A DNA stretch of 64,000 bases from Tardiphaga sp. P9-11 (GTDB lineage Bacteria > Pseudomonadota > Alphaproteobacteria > Rhizobiales > Xanthobacteraceae). The position numbers and the translations under genes were made by a program. This document shows, piece after piece, positions 1-8,436 of the stretch (within the stretch, counting starts at the first letter, position 1; the number at the start of each line of letters is the position of its first letter). Location: assembly GCF_008329525.1 (NCBI RefSeq), contig NZ_NPKQ01000013.1, positions 1-64,000 on the forward strand, read 5' to 3'. Below the pieces are notes generated by a model. It saw only the letters and a list, made by a program, of their open reading frames with translations. It did not search any database and was not told the origin of the DNA.

Positions 1-14
1 TCCACGATCAGCAT
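1..14 (-). CDS. IstA-like transposase, first codons only
   Basis: On the minus strand an ATG at 14-12 opens the reading frame MLIV, running off the window start. A purine-rich GGTCGGAG lies just upstream as a likely ribosome binding site. IS21 IstA proteins of rhizobia often start MLxVE, which is the only reason for the name. Four codons cannot prove it, and the call depends on the neighbouring IS21-like terminal repeats. Confidence 0.3.
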
Positions 15-127
15 CTCCGACCACCTGCTCTGTTACGAAGCAGGCAGCGCAACAGGCCAATGGTAGGGGGTCAATTTTGGACGCCGATCCCCCGGCTTAC
101 GGGGTCAATATTGCAGGCCGAATGACA
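1..127 (-). mobile_element. Left end of an IS21-family insertion sequence (partial)
   Basis: Read on the minus strand, the segment begins TGTCATT at 127 and contains two spaced copies of an A(A/T)ATTGACCCC motif (about 62-78 and 95-115), the arrangement of repeated transposase-binding sites at the ends of IS21-type elements. A possible istA start codon follows at 14. The rest of the element lies outside the window. The outer edge at 127 rests on the expected terminal TG dinucleotide and is an inference. The right part of the window then starts with decayed cargo, so the IS probably marks an old rearrangement point. Confidence 0.5.
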
Positions 128-191
128 GATTTGCTCCGCGACAGCCTCGACCCCGCGCCTCTGGTCATCACCACGTACATCAACGTGCATC

Positions 192-1058
192 CTGCGCAGA
201 CCCGTTGGAGCGGCTCTTCTTGTCGCTGTCGGCTGCTCCGATCCCACCCTAGCTGCTCAGTCGGCTGAAACTCCTTCCGGCAAGACAGGTGGGTCAAGCG
301 GCTTCGTCTTCGACGCGAAATCAATCAGGCATTCAGCAAAACCCGCGCTGCTTATCCGCATTGGCGAGAAGCTTTCAAGACAGGCGCTCAAACGTCGCTT
401 TGCGGGCACCGATGTCTATTACGCCAAGGGCGAGGGGTGCCTTACCTGCGCGGTCATCTCCGGGTCAGACGGACTATTCGACGTCGACTTCGACCAGGAT
501 GGCCAGACCGTCACCCGTCTTCAATCCATCGACAATCGCATCCGCGACGCCAATGGCAACGCGATCGGGTTATCACTCAAGAACGCCCTGGGTGCCGATA
601 CCGCGACCTGCGACGCCGGCGAGAGCACGACATGCGCATCCACCGCGATCAAGGGGCTATCCTACATCGTCACCGAAGGTAACCATTGCCCGATCACCGT
701 TCAAGAAAGACAACCCACCGGAATCCCCGCCTGCGCCCGCATCGCTGGCTTCCAGCTCCTCTCTGCGGCGTCCACCTCTGAGGCACCGGGCGTCTACAAC
801 TACATCTGCAAATACCAAGGACAAGCTTGGCCGCTCAAGATCAATGCCGCGAAGAACATCCTGGAGTGGCGAAATATTGTCTATCGCATCAAGGAAGCGG
901 AGGGCTGCGCCAAGTATGGTTGGCGCGCTGAGATGGATGGCATCGCGTTCAATTTCTGCACGGCAACTCAAGGCTACGCGGACTTCCAGCACAATGGCAA
1001 TACGGTCCAATGCAATCTGCAGCGGCGCAAATTAAATATGCCATCGAGCGAAAAATAA
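192..1058 (+). pseudogene. Secreted or lipoprotein-like protein, start codon lost
   Basis: An open frame (frame 3) runs from 126 to the TAA at 1056-1058 with good protein character but no ATG, GTG or TTG near its beginning. It encodes LRRPVGAALLVAVGCSDP, a signal peptide with a lipobox-like AVGC, then two domains. The first (about 340-700) contains DVDFDQDGQTVTRL. The second (about 790-1040) contains the pattern YICKYQGQAWPLK and ends FCTATQGYADFQ. A GTG at 185 would give MHLRRPVG... if one C of the CC at 191-192 were removed, so a one-base insertion may have broken the start; CTG at 192 is another option. I do not recognise the family. Function unknown, probably envelope or periplasmic. Confidence 0.5.
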
Positions 1059-1133
1059 CCGGCTCGCTCTGTTGCCGCAAACTTTACGAAGTTTCCATCG
1101 AAGCCCGGACAGATTTATCTCTCGGAGGCATCG

Positions 1134-1440
1134 ATGAAGCGAAGCATAAACAGCCCGTCTACCTGGACCGGGAAAGATCTAGCAGGCGAATGGCAGGTCA
1201 CCCTCAAAATCGACGGTGTTCGCGCAATTTGGCATGAAGAGCTCGGCTGGCAGAGTCGTGCGAACAAGCCGCTCTACAACATTCCACCCTGGCAACCAGG
1301 ACAGGCCCGCGACTGCGAACTCTACGTCCATTCCTTCCGCGACACCATCATCGCCAGCCGCACGCGTCTCCCGCACAGTAACACTCCGTCTATTCGTCAG
1401 CAGCATTTGTATGGGCTCGATCGACTAGACCCTCGACTCC
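1134..1440 (+). pseudogene. ATP-dependent DNA ligase, N-terminal fragment
   Basis: The frame starting ATG at 1134 encodes the adenylyltransferase nucleotide-binding motif I, KIDGVRA (the lysine is adenylated in ligases), followed by SRANKPLYNIPPW and the acidic motif DCELY. This is the N-terminal third of a covalent nucleotidyltransferase of the ATP-dependent ligase type. Recognisable sequence stops near LDPRL (about 1437); the frame continues to 1544 with unrelated residues that overlap the opposite-strand protease gene. Motifs IV and V and the OB domain are missing, so it cannot be a full ligase. It is best read as a gene cut when the next module was inserted. Confidence 0.6.
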
Positions 1441-1441
1441 A

Positions 1442-2239
1442 CTACGCCCACGTGGTCATCATCGAGGCGAGGACGGGCACCGGGCAGGCGAACACAAGTC
1501 GCCGGTCGCGCAACCAGGTGCTTTGTAATGCCACGACCCAGTAGCGCATTGGTGGGTCGAAATTAAATCCGAAGATGGGACCACCGCTCATGCCCTTCAC
1601 ACTGCTAAGCGACAAATTCCCGCTAATTTGCCCCACAAAACGCGGATGCCTGGTCGCTACGACCCCATCAGGCAGCGTTTTCAACTGCTTAACCGCTAAC
1701 ATCGTAGCTGAGACTCGTCCCTCTCCAGCAGCATCTACACGATCGGACGTGTATTCCACTGGCAGGCCAAGCATTAGATGCGCGTCGAACTCAATCGTAT
1801 GCTGATGACTCCAATTTTTCTCTTCTAACGCCACCAAACCGTTAGCCGCCAGCAAGCGAACGTAATATGGCCTCAACGCCACAACGCCAAAATCCAAGCC
1901 TTCTTCATCATCATCGATGAAGAACATGGGCGCATTCTTCAGATCAAAAGGAATTGGCAGATTGCTAATACGCCCCGCCCCAAAATTATCGCTCAGGACA
2001 GCATTGAGGATTTCGACCTCGTTACTCTTTAGTGCGTCGTGCAGCTCACTAAGGATGTGACCAGCGGTCAGAAAGAAGATCGCGCCCTCTATCGAGATGA
2101 GAGTGCCAGCATAGGCCCTGAAACTGGGGGCCTCGTTGGGCTTGTCACTCTCACGGAACGTGACGCACAGGGCGACCAAATGACGGCCGAAAAACTGAAG
2201 GAATTCAGATTCTCGTCTTTGCTCATCGGGTGTTTTCAT
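1442..2239 (-). CDS. Trypsin-like serine peptidase
   Basis: This 265-aa protein has the signature of a chymotrypsin-fold protease: His in FFLTAGHIL (about residue 58), Asp in GLDFGVVAL (about 117) and Ser in GMSGGPIFGF (about 217). There is no signal peptide, so it should act in the cytoplasm. Cytoplasmic trypsin-like proteases are frequent in bacterial antiviral and conflict systems, where they cut a partner or host protein after activation. It is divergent from the small membrane protein and HNH-STAND genes, with about 50 bp between them that must carry both promoters. Whether it works with the STAND protein is inference; AVAST type I systems do combine a protease with a STAND ATPase. Confidence 0.7.
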   Translation of the reverse strand: MKTPDEQRRESEFLQFFGRHLVALCVTFRESDKPNEAPSFRAYAGTLISIEGAIFFLTAGHILSELHDALKSNEVEILNAVLSDNFGAGRISNLPIPFDLKNAPMFFIDDDEEGLDFGVVALRPYYVRLLAANGLVALEEKNWSHQHTIEFDAHLMLGLPVEYTSDRVDAAGEGRVSATMLAVKQLKTLPDGVVATRHPRFVGQISGNLSLSSVKGMSGGPIFGFNFDPPMRYWVVALQSTWLRDRRLVFACPVPVLASMMTTWA

Positions 2240-2291
2240 GGCGAATCATATTAGCATCTGTCAGCAATGCTGTATCCACTAGAGACTGACC

Positions 2292-2579
2292 ATGTCTTGG
2301 GCTCTAACGAGCATTCAAAATGGCATTCCATTCGTCGCAGCAGCCTGCGGATTGATATCCGCCGGATATTGGTATCTCGCGAGCCGCGTCGAGATCGCGC
2401 CACTTTGGCAAAAGCTCGGCACTCCTGAACCCGTGGTTCAGGAGTTGAGAGAAAGCGGTTGGATACACGGAATTATCGAAGCCGGAACGGAGTCCGCGCG
2501 CCTCAACAAGATTGCTGCAATTTGGACAGCAGTTGCAGTATTTCTCGGCTCCGTTTCGGCATTTTTGCCGAAACCGTAG
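2292..2579 (+). CDS. Small two-helix membrane protein
   Basis: The 95-aa product has a hydrophobic segment at about residues 11-30 (PFVAAACGLISAGYWYLA) and a second at about 73-91 (IAAIWTAVAVFLGSVSAF), linked by a soluble stretch of about 40 residues. That fits an inner-membrane protein with both ends on the same side. No family is recognised. It lies 80 bp upstream of the HNH-STAND gene on the same strand and may be its membrane-associated partner, but nothing in the sequence proves this. Confidence 0.55.
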   Translation: MSWALTSIQNGIPFVAAACGLISAGYWYLASRVEIAPLWQKLGTPEPVVQELRESGWIHGIIEAGTESARLNKIAAIWTAVAVFLGSVSAFLPKP

Positions 2580-2659
2580 CGCGGCAGATGCCTCCTATCG
2601 TCTCGCGAATCATCGCAGCCTGTTAGAAATCCAACGACAATTGTGCGAGACTCCTTTCT

Positions 2660-4141
2660 ATGAGGGACAACTTTAGCCAGCAGACGAAGGAGATTATCGC
2701 CAAACAGGCTGGGTATCTTTGCTCCAATCCTGATTGCCGCGCACCGACTGTAGGTGCGGCGTTCGGAACCGACGGAATCCAAATTGTAGGTGTCGCATCA
2801 CATATCGCGGCAGCATCGGTAGGTGGGCCCCGTTACGACGCTTCGATGACCCCCACAGAAAGGCGCCATCATAGTAACGGCATCTGGCTCTGTCAGACGC
2901 ATAGCAAGCTGGTTGATGGTGACGATAAGACGTTCCCGGTGGACTTGCTGCGAAAATGGAAGCAAGACGCGAAAGAACAGTCCTTCGAAGCCCTGCTCAA
3001 GCCCAATGCCCCTCGGGCAGTTCGCATCCAAGGCGTTGACGCAGCCATTGAAAAACTGGTCGGCGCACTTGGTCTTCCAGCACAGGATGATTTGGAGAGC
3101 GTTGCCGGGCAACTGCACGCCAGTGCCGACACGGATCTCGCGGCCTTCATGCGCATGGCGGGCTGGCCACAGCACCCCATAGCATTGAACTTAAAACTGA
3201 TTGAGGATGGAAAACAACGGCCGTTCCAGGCGTCTGGGCTCGCAGCAGCGATTAATAGTTTTAATGAGCTTGCCGTTATTTCCCCTCCTGGAACAGGTAA
3301 GACGACAACGCTCCTCCAGGTAACGCAGGCGATTCAATCCACGACCGATTCCGTCGCCGTATTCGTGCCCTTGGGCGAATGGTCGTCGCGTTCGGAATCT
3401 CTGCTGGGAACGATCGTGAGACGTGCGGCCTTCACGCAGGTTCGCGAACAGCACCTCATGTTGCTTGCTTACCACGGTCGCTTGGTTCTGGCGCTGGACG
3501 GGTGGAATGAGCTCGACACCACCGCGCGGAAGAGAGCGACGAGCGAGATTCGCCAACTTCAAAGGGAGTTTCCGCAACTCGGGATTATCATCAGCACCCG
3601 GCGTCGGGCGCTCGATATCCCGATTGGCGGCCCTATCGTCGAAATCGACCTCCTTTCACTTGACCAACAAATCGAGATCGCGCGGGCTTTGCGGGGCGCG
3701 CCGGGTGAGGCAATGATCGAAGAGGCCCGGCGGATAGCCGGAGTTCGCGAACTCATTGCAATCCCCCTTTATCTGACTGCCCTGCTCTCGCGGGCGCCCG
3801 GCGGGGCCATGCCGACCACCAAGGAGGAGGTGCTAAGGCTTTTTGCCATTCAACACGAGGAGTCTCCGGAGAAGGCCACTACACTGCGGGAAAGCCTTTT
3901 CGACTGCCAGCGCGCCTTTCTTACCGCGATTGCATCGGATGCGACCCGCTCGGCGAATACCGCTCTAACCGAAATCCGGGCCAAATCCGTTGTTAAGGCG
4001 ATCGAGGACGAGTTGTCAGCAGCGGGCCATTTCACGGTCGCTCCGCAACCAACAGCTGTTCTGGATCTCCTGGTTGATCACCATACTTTGGTGCGCTCAA
4101 ATGACGTCCTGTCCTTTCAGCACCAGCAGTTTCAGGAATGA
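2660..4141 (+). CDS. HNH nuclease-STAND (NACHT) ATPase, N-terminal part
   Basis: Residues 1-105 form an HNH-type module: paired cysteines CSNPDC (about 21), VASHIAAASVGGPRYD (about 46), RRHHSNGIWLCQTH (about 73) and a final LVDGDD. Residues about 205-300 form a STAND/NACHT NTPase with Walker A PPGTGKTTT (about 210) and Walker B LVLALDGWNE (about 276), then a sensor region with STRRRALD. The frame ends with TGA at 4139-4141 inside FQHQQFQE-stop-YASFEVE, where Trp (TGG) would be natural, and continues in the same frame to 7018. The intact gene would encode about 1450 aa: HNH effector, STAND switch, helical sensor. As it stands this piece has effector and switch but no sensor. Confidence 0.75.
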   Translation: MRDNFSQQTKEIIAKQAGYLCSNPDCRAPTVGAAFGTDGIQIVGVASHIAAASVGGPRYDASMTPTERRHHSNGIWLCQTHSKLVDGDDKTFPVDLLRKWKQDAKEQSFEALLKPNAPRAVRIQGVDAAIEKLVGALGLPAQDDLESVAGQLHASADTDLAAFMRMAGWPQHPIALNLKLIEDGKQRPFQASGLAAAINSFNELAVISPPGTGKTTTLLQVTQAIQSTTDSVAVFVPLGEWSSRSESLLGTIVRRAAFTQVREQHLMLLAYHGRLVLALDGWNELDTTARKRATSEIRQLQREFPQLGIIISTRRRALDIPIGGPIVEIDLLSLDQQIEIARALRGAPGEAMIEEARRIAGVRELIAIPLYLTALLSRAPGGAMPTTKEEVLRLFAIQHEESPEKATTLRESLFDCQRAFLTAIASDATRSANTALTEIRAKSVVKAIEDELSAAGHFTVAPQPTAVLDLLVDHHTLVRSNDVLSFQHQQFQE

Positions 4142-4168
4142 TATGCCTCGTTCGAGGTCGAGCGAACG

Positions 4169-7018
4169 ATGCGAGCCGCCGCAACGGGCGATGCAGCTGC
4201 GTTAAGAACGCTTCGCGTTGAGATGTTGAACCGACCGGCTTGGGAAGAAGCCATTCTTTTTGCATGCGAGCGCCTGTCCCGACAGGACACCGCAGGAAAC
4301 TCAACGATCGCCGCCGCCGTCATGGTGGCGCTCAAAATCGACCCTATTCTTGCGGCTGATATGATCTTCCGATCGTCTCCAGACGTTTGGGAGGCGGTTA
4401 AGGGCCGCATTGTCGCCTTCGCAAACCGTTGGCATAAGCCGGGCCAAGTCGATCGAGCTGTGAGATTCATGCTCACAACGGGCAGACCAGAATTCTCCGA
4501 AATTATCTGGCCCCTCATGCTCAATAAGGACGTCCATGCCCATCCTGGAGTGGTCCGGGCTGCTCGACGCTTCCGCCCGACAGTGCTTGGCGCTGAAATT
4601 ACAAAGCGCATGGCTGCCGCGCCTGAGGTCGTACGTAAGAGCGTGATTTCCGAGATCGCCAGTCGGAGCGGTCTCGATGGCATTGATTTGGCCACACAGT
4701 TGGCCAAGGAGGACAATAGCGCAGACGTAAAATTCGAGGTCGTCCAGTCGCTAATCTTCCGTGGCGCAGATCGACATGCCCTTGAAGTACTGCAAACGGC
4801 GCCGCCAGAAGTCTGGTCGGAGCTGGCGAGAAAAGGCTACGCGCAGGAAGTTACCGAACCCACCGCAGCCGCGCGAATCGAGCAGGAGCGGCAACGACTC
4901 ATCGCAGGCGAGCCCGATCCGTTGGTCCGCTTGGGTCTGATTTTGGAAGCACAGCCCCCCTCCCCTTCAGACATCGATCAGATTTCTAAGATTATAGCGG
5001 CGCCGGACTTTCCATTAAAATCCGACGGCGCCCTTTATAGTATCCGCCGACTCGCTGAAAGTTTTCCGGTGGACATCGCGAACGCCTTTAAAGCGCGGCT
5101 GTCCGCTGGTCTCGAATTGCCGTTCCACGCCGAGGAACTGCTGGCTGAGCTGGCCCCGGTCGACGACGGACCTATTGCGGCATTGGCCAAAAATTTGGAT
5201 GGCTCGGACGTGATTGGAAACATCGCGGCCACCCTTGTTGGCCCCGAGACTGTAGGTGAACTGATAGACGCTGTACTCGACGCTAATTCGTGCGTCGACC
5301 GGGCGAGTCCCGATTTTCAGTCGATGATAGAACAGCGGAATAAAATCGAAACACGCGTTGCTTCATCACGCGCCCGGTCGTTCATTGAAGCCCTGCTAAA
5401 CCGCAATATCACAACCGAGCCTGTGGAAATTAGCCTGCTGGCAGATCTGATGATGCGGCACGGAAGACGTGGATCTTCCGGCGACCTCATCGGCATCGAC
5501 GGGGATAAAGAGGAAAGGATCGTCGCGCTTCTTCGACAATGGGGAAAGACGCTTGTGGAATCTAGGCTCTCCACGCGTTCTCAGATGGCATACGTCGCCG
5601 CAGCCATGGGCCGCACGGGTCTGCCGTGTTTAGCGGTCGACCTGAAGCGCCTTCTTCAAGAAGACCAGCGACGCCTGCGAGAGGGGTCTGACCCAAGTAC
5701 ATGTTGGACAACCTGGTATAGGACCGTCTTTCAGAAAATTGGTGGTGACGAGGCGGCGCGCATTCTCAAGGAACGTCTTGAGGATATCTCGTTCGGATTC
5801 GACGCCGCCTGCGCATTGATGGAGATATGGAAAAAAGCCAACGGCATTCCGGAACCTCAACCCCTGTGGAGGTCATGGCCTGACTTCTCAACCGTAAAGG
5901 CACGGCGGGTCGAACGAAAATTCCCTTCCGATGTCGAAACGCCCTTCGCTACAGCGATCTTCACTGCGGTCGAGCATCTGGTCGCCACTGAAAAATCCAA
6001 GGAGGAGCATGAGCTGGCAATCAAACTGACCCGGATTGCGTTGAGCATGCCCCATACAGAGCGAACATCGCTTGTTCAGAAGGTTTTGGAACTGCCAGAA
6101 CCCATCAGAACGAAGCGTGAGCTTCTAGCCGCACTGGTGTTGGATGGAGAAACCATCGCGGCGGATCTTGTCCTAGAGGGGATCAAGACTTGGCTTGATG
6201 ACGCGGCGGTGAATACCTGGCGATATGAACAGGGTATTTGGGAATTGGTTGGCTGGCTTGAACTGATGCCTTTCAGCGATCGGCCAGCAGAGCTCGTTGG
6301 CATCATTGAGACGGTCAGTAAGGTGCTTCCGTACACACATGAGCTGGAGCGCGTGGTCACCGCGTTGGTAAATTCGCCAGCGGTCGGAATAGAAGACGTC
6401 ATCCTGCAATTGATCCGGAGATTTCCAAAGTTCGCAAATCATCATACGTGGGCGCAGGCCGTTCTCAGTCAGGGGAGCGCATCCTTTTTGCTGGACCTAG
6501 TGGAAGACGGCAGTCTGAATGGCCCCGGTCAAACTGACAGTTGGTGGTTGTCCGAACAAATAGCTGAACGATGCCGACTGAATCCGGACTTCAAGGCCGT
6601 AGTCGTCCAACGTTATCCGTTGTCGAGCCCGGGCAAGAGCCGTGAACTTATCGAGCTCGCCGCCTCGAAAATCGGAGACCCGACACTATTCATGGACATG
6701 GTCAGGAATTATGCGTCGAGTGGCAGACCCTTTGATGGCATTTTGGATATGGCCATTCGAGAAATGGGACTCACCAAGGAACCGACCGACGGCTGGAAGG
6801 GCGCTTATGATGTCCACCCCGTGCCACTGACAACCGTTCGAAAGGAGCTCTTCTCCATGCTGCTCGCCTCCCCACAAGAGGCCAACCTGGCAGAAGCTTG
6901 CCTTGTACAAATCGATCGGCTTCGTGACGACTACGGACAGGCAGAATTTGAACCGCGTCATCCGGACGTGGAAACAGATCGCGCTTGGCCGACTGCCGCC
7001 GAAGAGCCAACAGTCTAG
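4169..7018 (+). CDS. C-terminal helical-repeat sensor of the HNH-STAND protein
   Basis: This is the same frame as the gene ending at 4141, re-opening nine codons after the TGA. The 949 aa are almost wholly alpha-helical, with recurring leucine/alanine-rich helix pairs (for example VIGNIAATLVGPETVGELIDAV and ELAIKLTRIALSMPH), as in HEAT or TPR-like sensor regions of STAND ATPases. There is no good ribosome binding site before the ATG at 4169, so independent translation is doubtful. I treat 2660-7018 as one gene broken by a single nonsense codon; a sequencing error or read-through are alternatives. The product alone has no recognisable catalytic motif. Confidence 0.6.
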   Translation: MRAAATGDAAALRTLRVEMLNRPAWEEAILFACERLSRQDTAGNSTIAAAVMVALKIDPILAADMIFRSSPDVWEAVKGRIVAFANRWHKPGQVDRAVRFMLTTGRPEFSEIIWPLMLNKDVHAHPGVVRAARRFRPTVLGAEITKRMAAAPEVVRKSVISEIASRSGLDGIDLATQLAKEDNSADVKFEVVQSLIFRGADRHALEVLQTAPPEVWSELARKGYAQEVTEPTAAARIEQERQRLIAGEPDPLVRLGLILEAQPPSPSDIDQISKIIAAPDFPLKSDGALYSIRRLAESFPVDIANAFKARLSAGLELPFHAEELLAELAPVDDGPIAALAKNLDGSDVIGNIAATLVGPETVGELIDAVLDANSCVDRASPDFQSMIEQRNKIETRVASSRARSFIEALLNRNITTEPVEISLLADLMMRHGRRGSSGDLIGIDGDKEERIVALLRQWGKTLVESRLSTRSQMAYVAAAMGRTGLPCLAVDLKRLLQEDQRRLREGSDPSTCWTTWYRTVFQKIGGDEAARILKERLEDISFGFDAACALMEIWKKANGIPEPQPLWRSWPDFSTVKARRVERKFPSDVETPFATAIFTAVEHLVATEKSKEEHELAIKLTRIALSMPHTERTSLVQKVLELPEPIRTKRELLAALVLDGETIAADLVLEGIKTWLDDAAVNTWRYEQGIWELVGWLELMPFSDRPAELVGIIETVSKVLPYTHELERVVTALVNSPAVGIEDVILQLIRRFPKFANHHTWAQAVLSQGSASFLLDLVEDGSLNGPGQTDSWWLSEQIAERCRLNPDFKAVVVQRYPLSSPGKSRELIELAASKIGDPTLFMDMVRNYASSGRPFDGILDMAIREMGLTKEPTDGWKGAYDVHPVPLTTVRKELFSMLLASPQEANLAEACLVQIDRLRDDYGQAEFEPRHPDVETDRAWPTAAEEPTV

Positions 7019-7073
7019 TCACGTCGGAAGCTTTATAACGTTGGGACCAGCTCCATCTCATTGCGGTTTATTG

Positions 7074-7406
7074 TTACGCTGCCCGTTTCCTACTGCCGCT
7101 GGCGACCGCAAGATGAACGCCGGACACCCGCTGGAGCTTGCCGATAACGGCAAACAGGTTGTTCGCACGCGGATTTCCCTTGGGCCCAAACATGCGCATC
7201 AAGCTCTTTGAGGGCGTGCCGGTCGCTTTCGCCAGCTTCTCAAACCCAACGGTTGCATTGATGTAGTCACGGAGAACCGCTTTACCGACTTCGACCTCGC
7301 CAGCAATGAGCTGCTCCACGGCTTCAGTCAAAAGCGCTTCACGGAACGTTACATCACGCTCAGCGCGAGCCTTTACGGTCTCCTTGAAGTCTCGGGTTAG
7401 TGCCAT
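7074..7406 (-). CDS. Antitoxin of a HigB/HigA-type addiction module
   Basis: The 110-aa protein starting MALTRDF is a helix-turn-helix antitoxin of the COG3636 type (putative addiction module antidote): VGKAVLRDYINATVGFEKLAKATGTPSKSLMRMF spans the DNA-binding helices. The start at 7406 is chosen because AGGAGAG lies 5-6 bases upstream; a longer frame to 7493 would overlap the toxin gene. It follows the toxin by 53 bp in the same operon, the toxin-first order typical of this family. It should neutralise the toxin and repress the shared promoter. Confidence 0.8.
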   Translation of the reverse strand: MALTRDFKETVKARAERDVTFREALLTEAVEQLIAGEVEVGKAVLRDYINATVGFEKLAKATGTPSKSLMRMFGPKGNPRANNLFAVIGKLQRVSGVHLAVASGSRKRAA

Positions 7407-7459
7407 TGGTTCTCTCCTGTTCGCTATTCGGGCTTTTGCCACAGGCCTGCGTTGCCCTC

Positions 7460-7780
7460 TCAACCTTTTTTGCGCTTCTTGTAGTCGGCCCATCGCTTCT
7501 GCGCTGTTACGATGTCCTTCTGCTGGCGGCTCTTCGTGCCTCCCGCCAACAAAATCACGAGACGGTCGCCATCCTTACCGAAGTAGACCCTATAACCTGG
7601 CCCGAAATCGATCCGGAATTCCTGGACCCCTGCCCCGACTCCCTTCACGTTGGAAAGGTTGCCAAGCTCTATGCGAGTCAGCGCAACCGTAACCTTGGCG
7701 GCGGCCTGGGCATTGAGATGCTCAAACCAGTCCCGGTACGGACTGTCTCCAGCTGCATCGAGGTATTCAAGGATCTGCAC
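7460..7780 (-). CDS. RelE/HigB-type toxin (COG3657 addiction module killer)
   Basis: This 106-aa protein matches the RelE/ParE-fold toxins of the COG3657 type: MQILEYLDAAGDSPYRDWFEHL at the N-terminus, FGPGYRVYFGKDGDRLVILLAGG in the core and a basic tail with KRWADYKKRKKG. Members cleave ribosome-bound mRNA. The start is GTG at 7780. A 16-bp near-perfect palindrome lies 10 bp upstream and is the likely autoregulatory operator. With the downstream antitoxin it would stabilise the surrounding island. Confidence 0.82.
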   Translation of the reverse strand: MQILEYLDAAGDSPYRDWFEHLNAQAAAKVTVALTRIELGNLSNVKGVGAGVQEFRIDFGPGYRVYFGKDGDRLVILLAGGTKSRQQKDIVTAQKRWADYKKRKKG

Positions 7781-7789
7781 CCGTAGATA

Positions 7790-7805
7790 GTAACATATAC
7801 GTTAC
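7790..7805. promoter_or_regulatory. Palindromic operator of the toxin-antitoxin operon
   Basis: GTAACATATACGTTAC is a near-perfect inverted repeat (GTAAC, six bases, GTTAC) ending 10 bp upstream of the toxin start. Its place and symmetry fit binding by the antitoxin dimer or toxin-antitoxin complex for autorepression. Binding itself is inferred. Confidence 0.55.
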
Positions 7806-7891
7806 CATACAAGCAAGCGGCATTTCATCCCTGACAGGGCGTCACCATCTTGTTCAAATTCAAACACTTAATCAGAGGAGGTGCGTGAACC

Positions 7892-8401
7892 TCACGTCGG
7901 GGATACGTCGGTGAGCTTGCGGAGCAGGTCTGTACACAGAGCCAGATCTTCCTCACTCCAAGATGCGATCCGCTCCTGAAATATTGCCCCTTTGGCCCGC
8001 ATCGCGACATAGATCCGTCGGCGCCCCTCAGCGGTGAGTGACAGGACGACACCTCGCCCATCGGAAGGATCGGTTGAGGTCTTAACCAGCTTCAGGCGCA
8101 CCAGCTCACGGGTCAGGCGACTCGCCGCGCTGCGGTCCATGGCAACGGCCTGCGCCACCGCGCTCGGCTTGGCCGGGCCAAACGTGTTGAGCCAGAGTGC
8201 GATATGGAAGGCGGCGGGCTGCAGTTCAGGATGAAATGTCGCCGCTGCCTGTGCGGTCAAAGCTCGGGCCTGACTCACCAGCGCGTTCAGCGCCCCGCCC
8301 AACGCAAGAATGCGCTGTTCGCGATGCGCACCACTTCCCTGCACCTTACCCAATCCCAATCCCTTTATTGCCGCCTGACTTATTGGCATTATAATTGACA
8401 T
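7892..8401 (-). CDS. MarR-family transcriptional regulator
   Basis: The 169-aa protein has the MarR winged-helix layout: LWLNTFGPAKPSAVAQAVAMDRSAASRLTRELVRLKLVKTSTDPSDGRGVVLSLTAEGRR covers helices 2-5 and the wing, with the DxSDxRG motif of the wing (about residue 111). It is divergent from an SDR oxidoreductase with only 35 bp between them, so it most likely represses both genes through the inverted repeat there and responds to a small hydrophobic or aromatic ligand. The start at 8401 is the longest; an ATG at 8389 is possible. Confidence 0.8.
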   Translation of the reverse strand: MSIIMPISQAAIKGLGLGKVQGSGAHREQRILALGGALNALVSQARALTAQAAATFHPELQPAAFHIALWLNTFGPAKPSAVAQAVAMDRSAASRLTRELVRLKLVKTSTDPSDGRGVVLSLTAEGRRRIYVAMRAKGAIFQERIASWSEEDLALCTDLLRKLTDVSPT

Positions 8402-8404
8402 AAG

Positions 8405-8424
8405 TCCACTATCTATCTAATGGA
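8405..8424. promoter_or_regulatory. MarR operator candidate between marR and SDR genes
   Basis: TCCACTATCTATCTAATGGA is an imperfect inverted repeat with half-sites TCCAyTA and TArTGGA. It lies in the 35-bp gap between divergent genes, right after a TTGACA hexamer (8395-8400), so bound MarR would block both promoters. Confidence 0.5.
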
Positions 8425-8436
8425 TAAATCTCCATT

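Noticed and set aside
289-1035. 248-aa ORF MGQAASSSTRNQ...
   Set aside because: Composition is Ser/Arg/Pro-rich and shadows the frame-3 coding sequence with real domain character.
4132-4716. Minus-strand 194-aa ORF
   Set aside because: Shadow of the STAND repeat region on the plus strand; Ser/Arg/Ala-rich and no domain.
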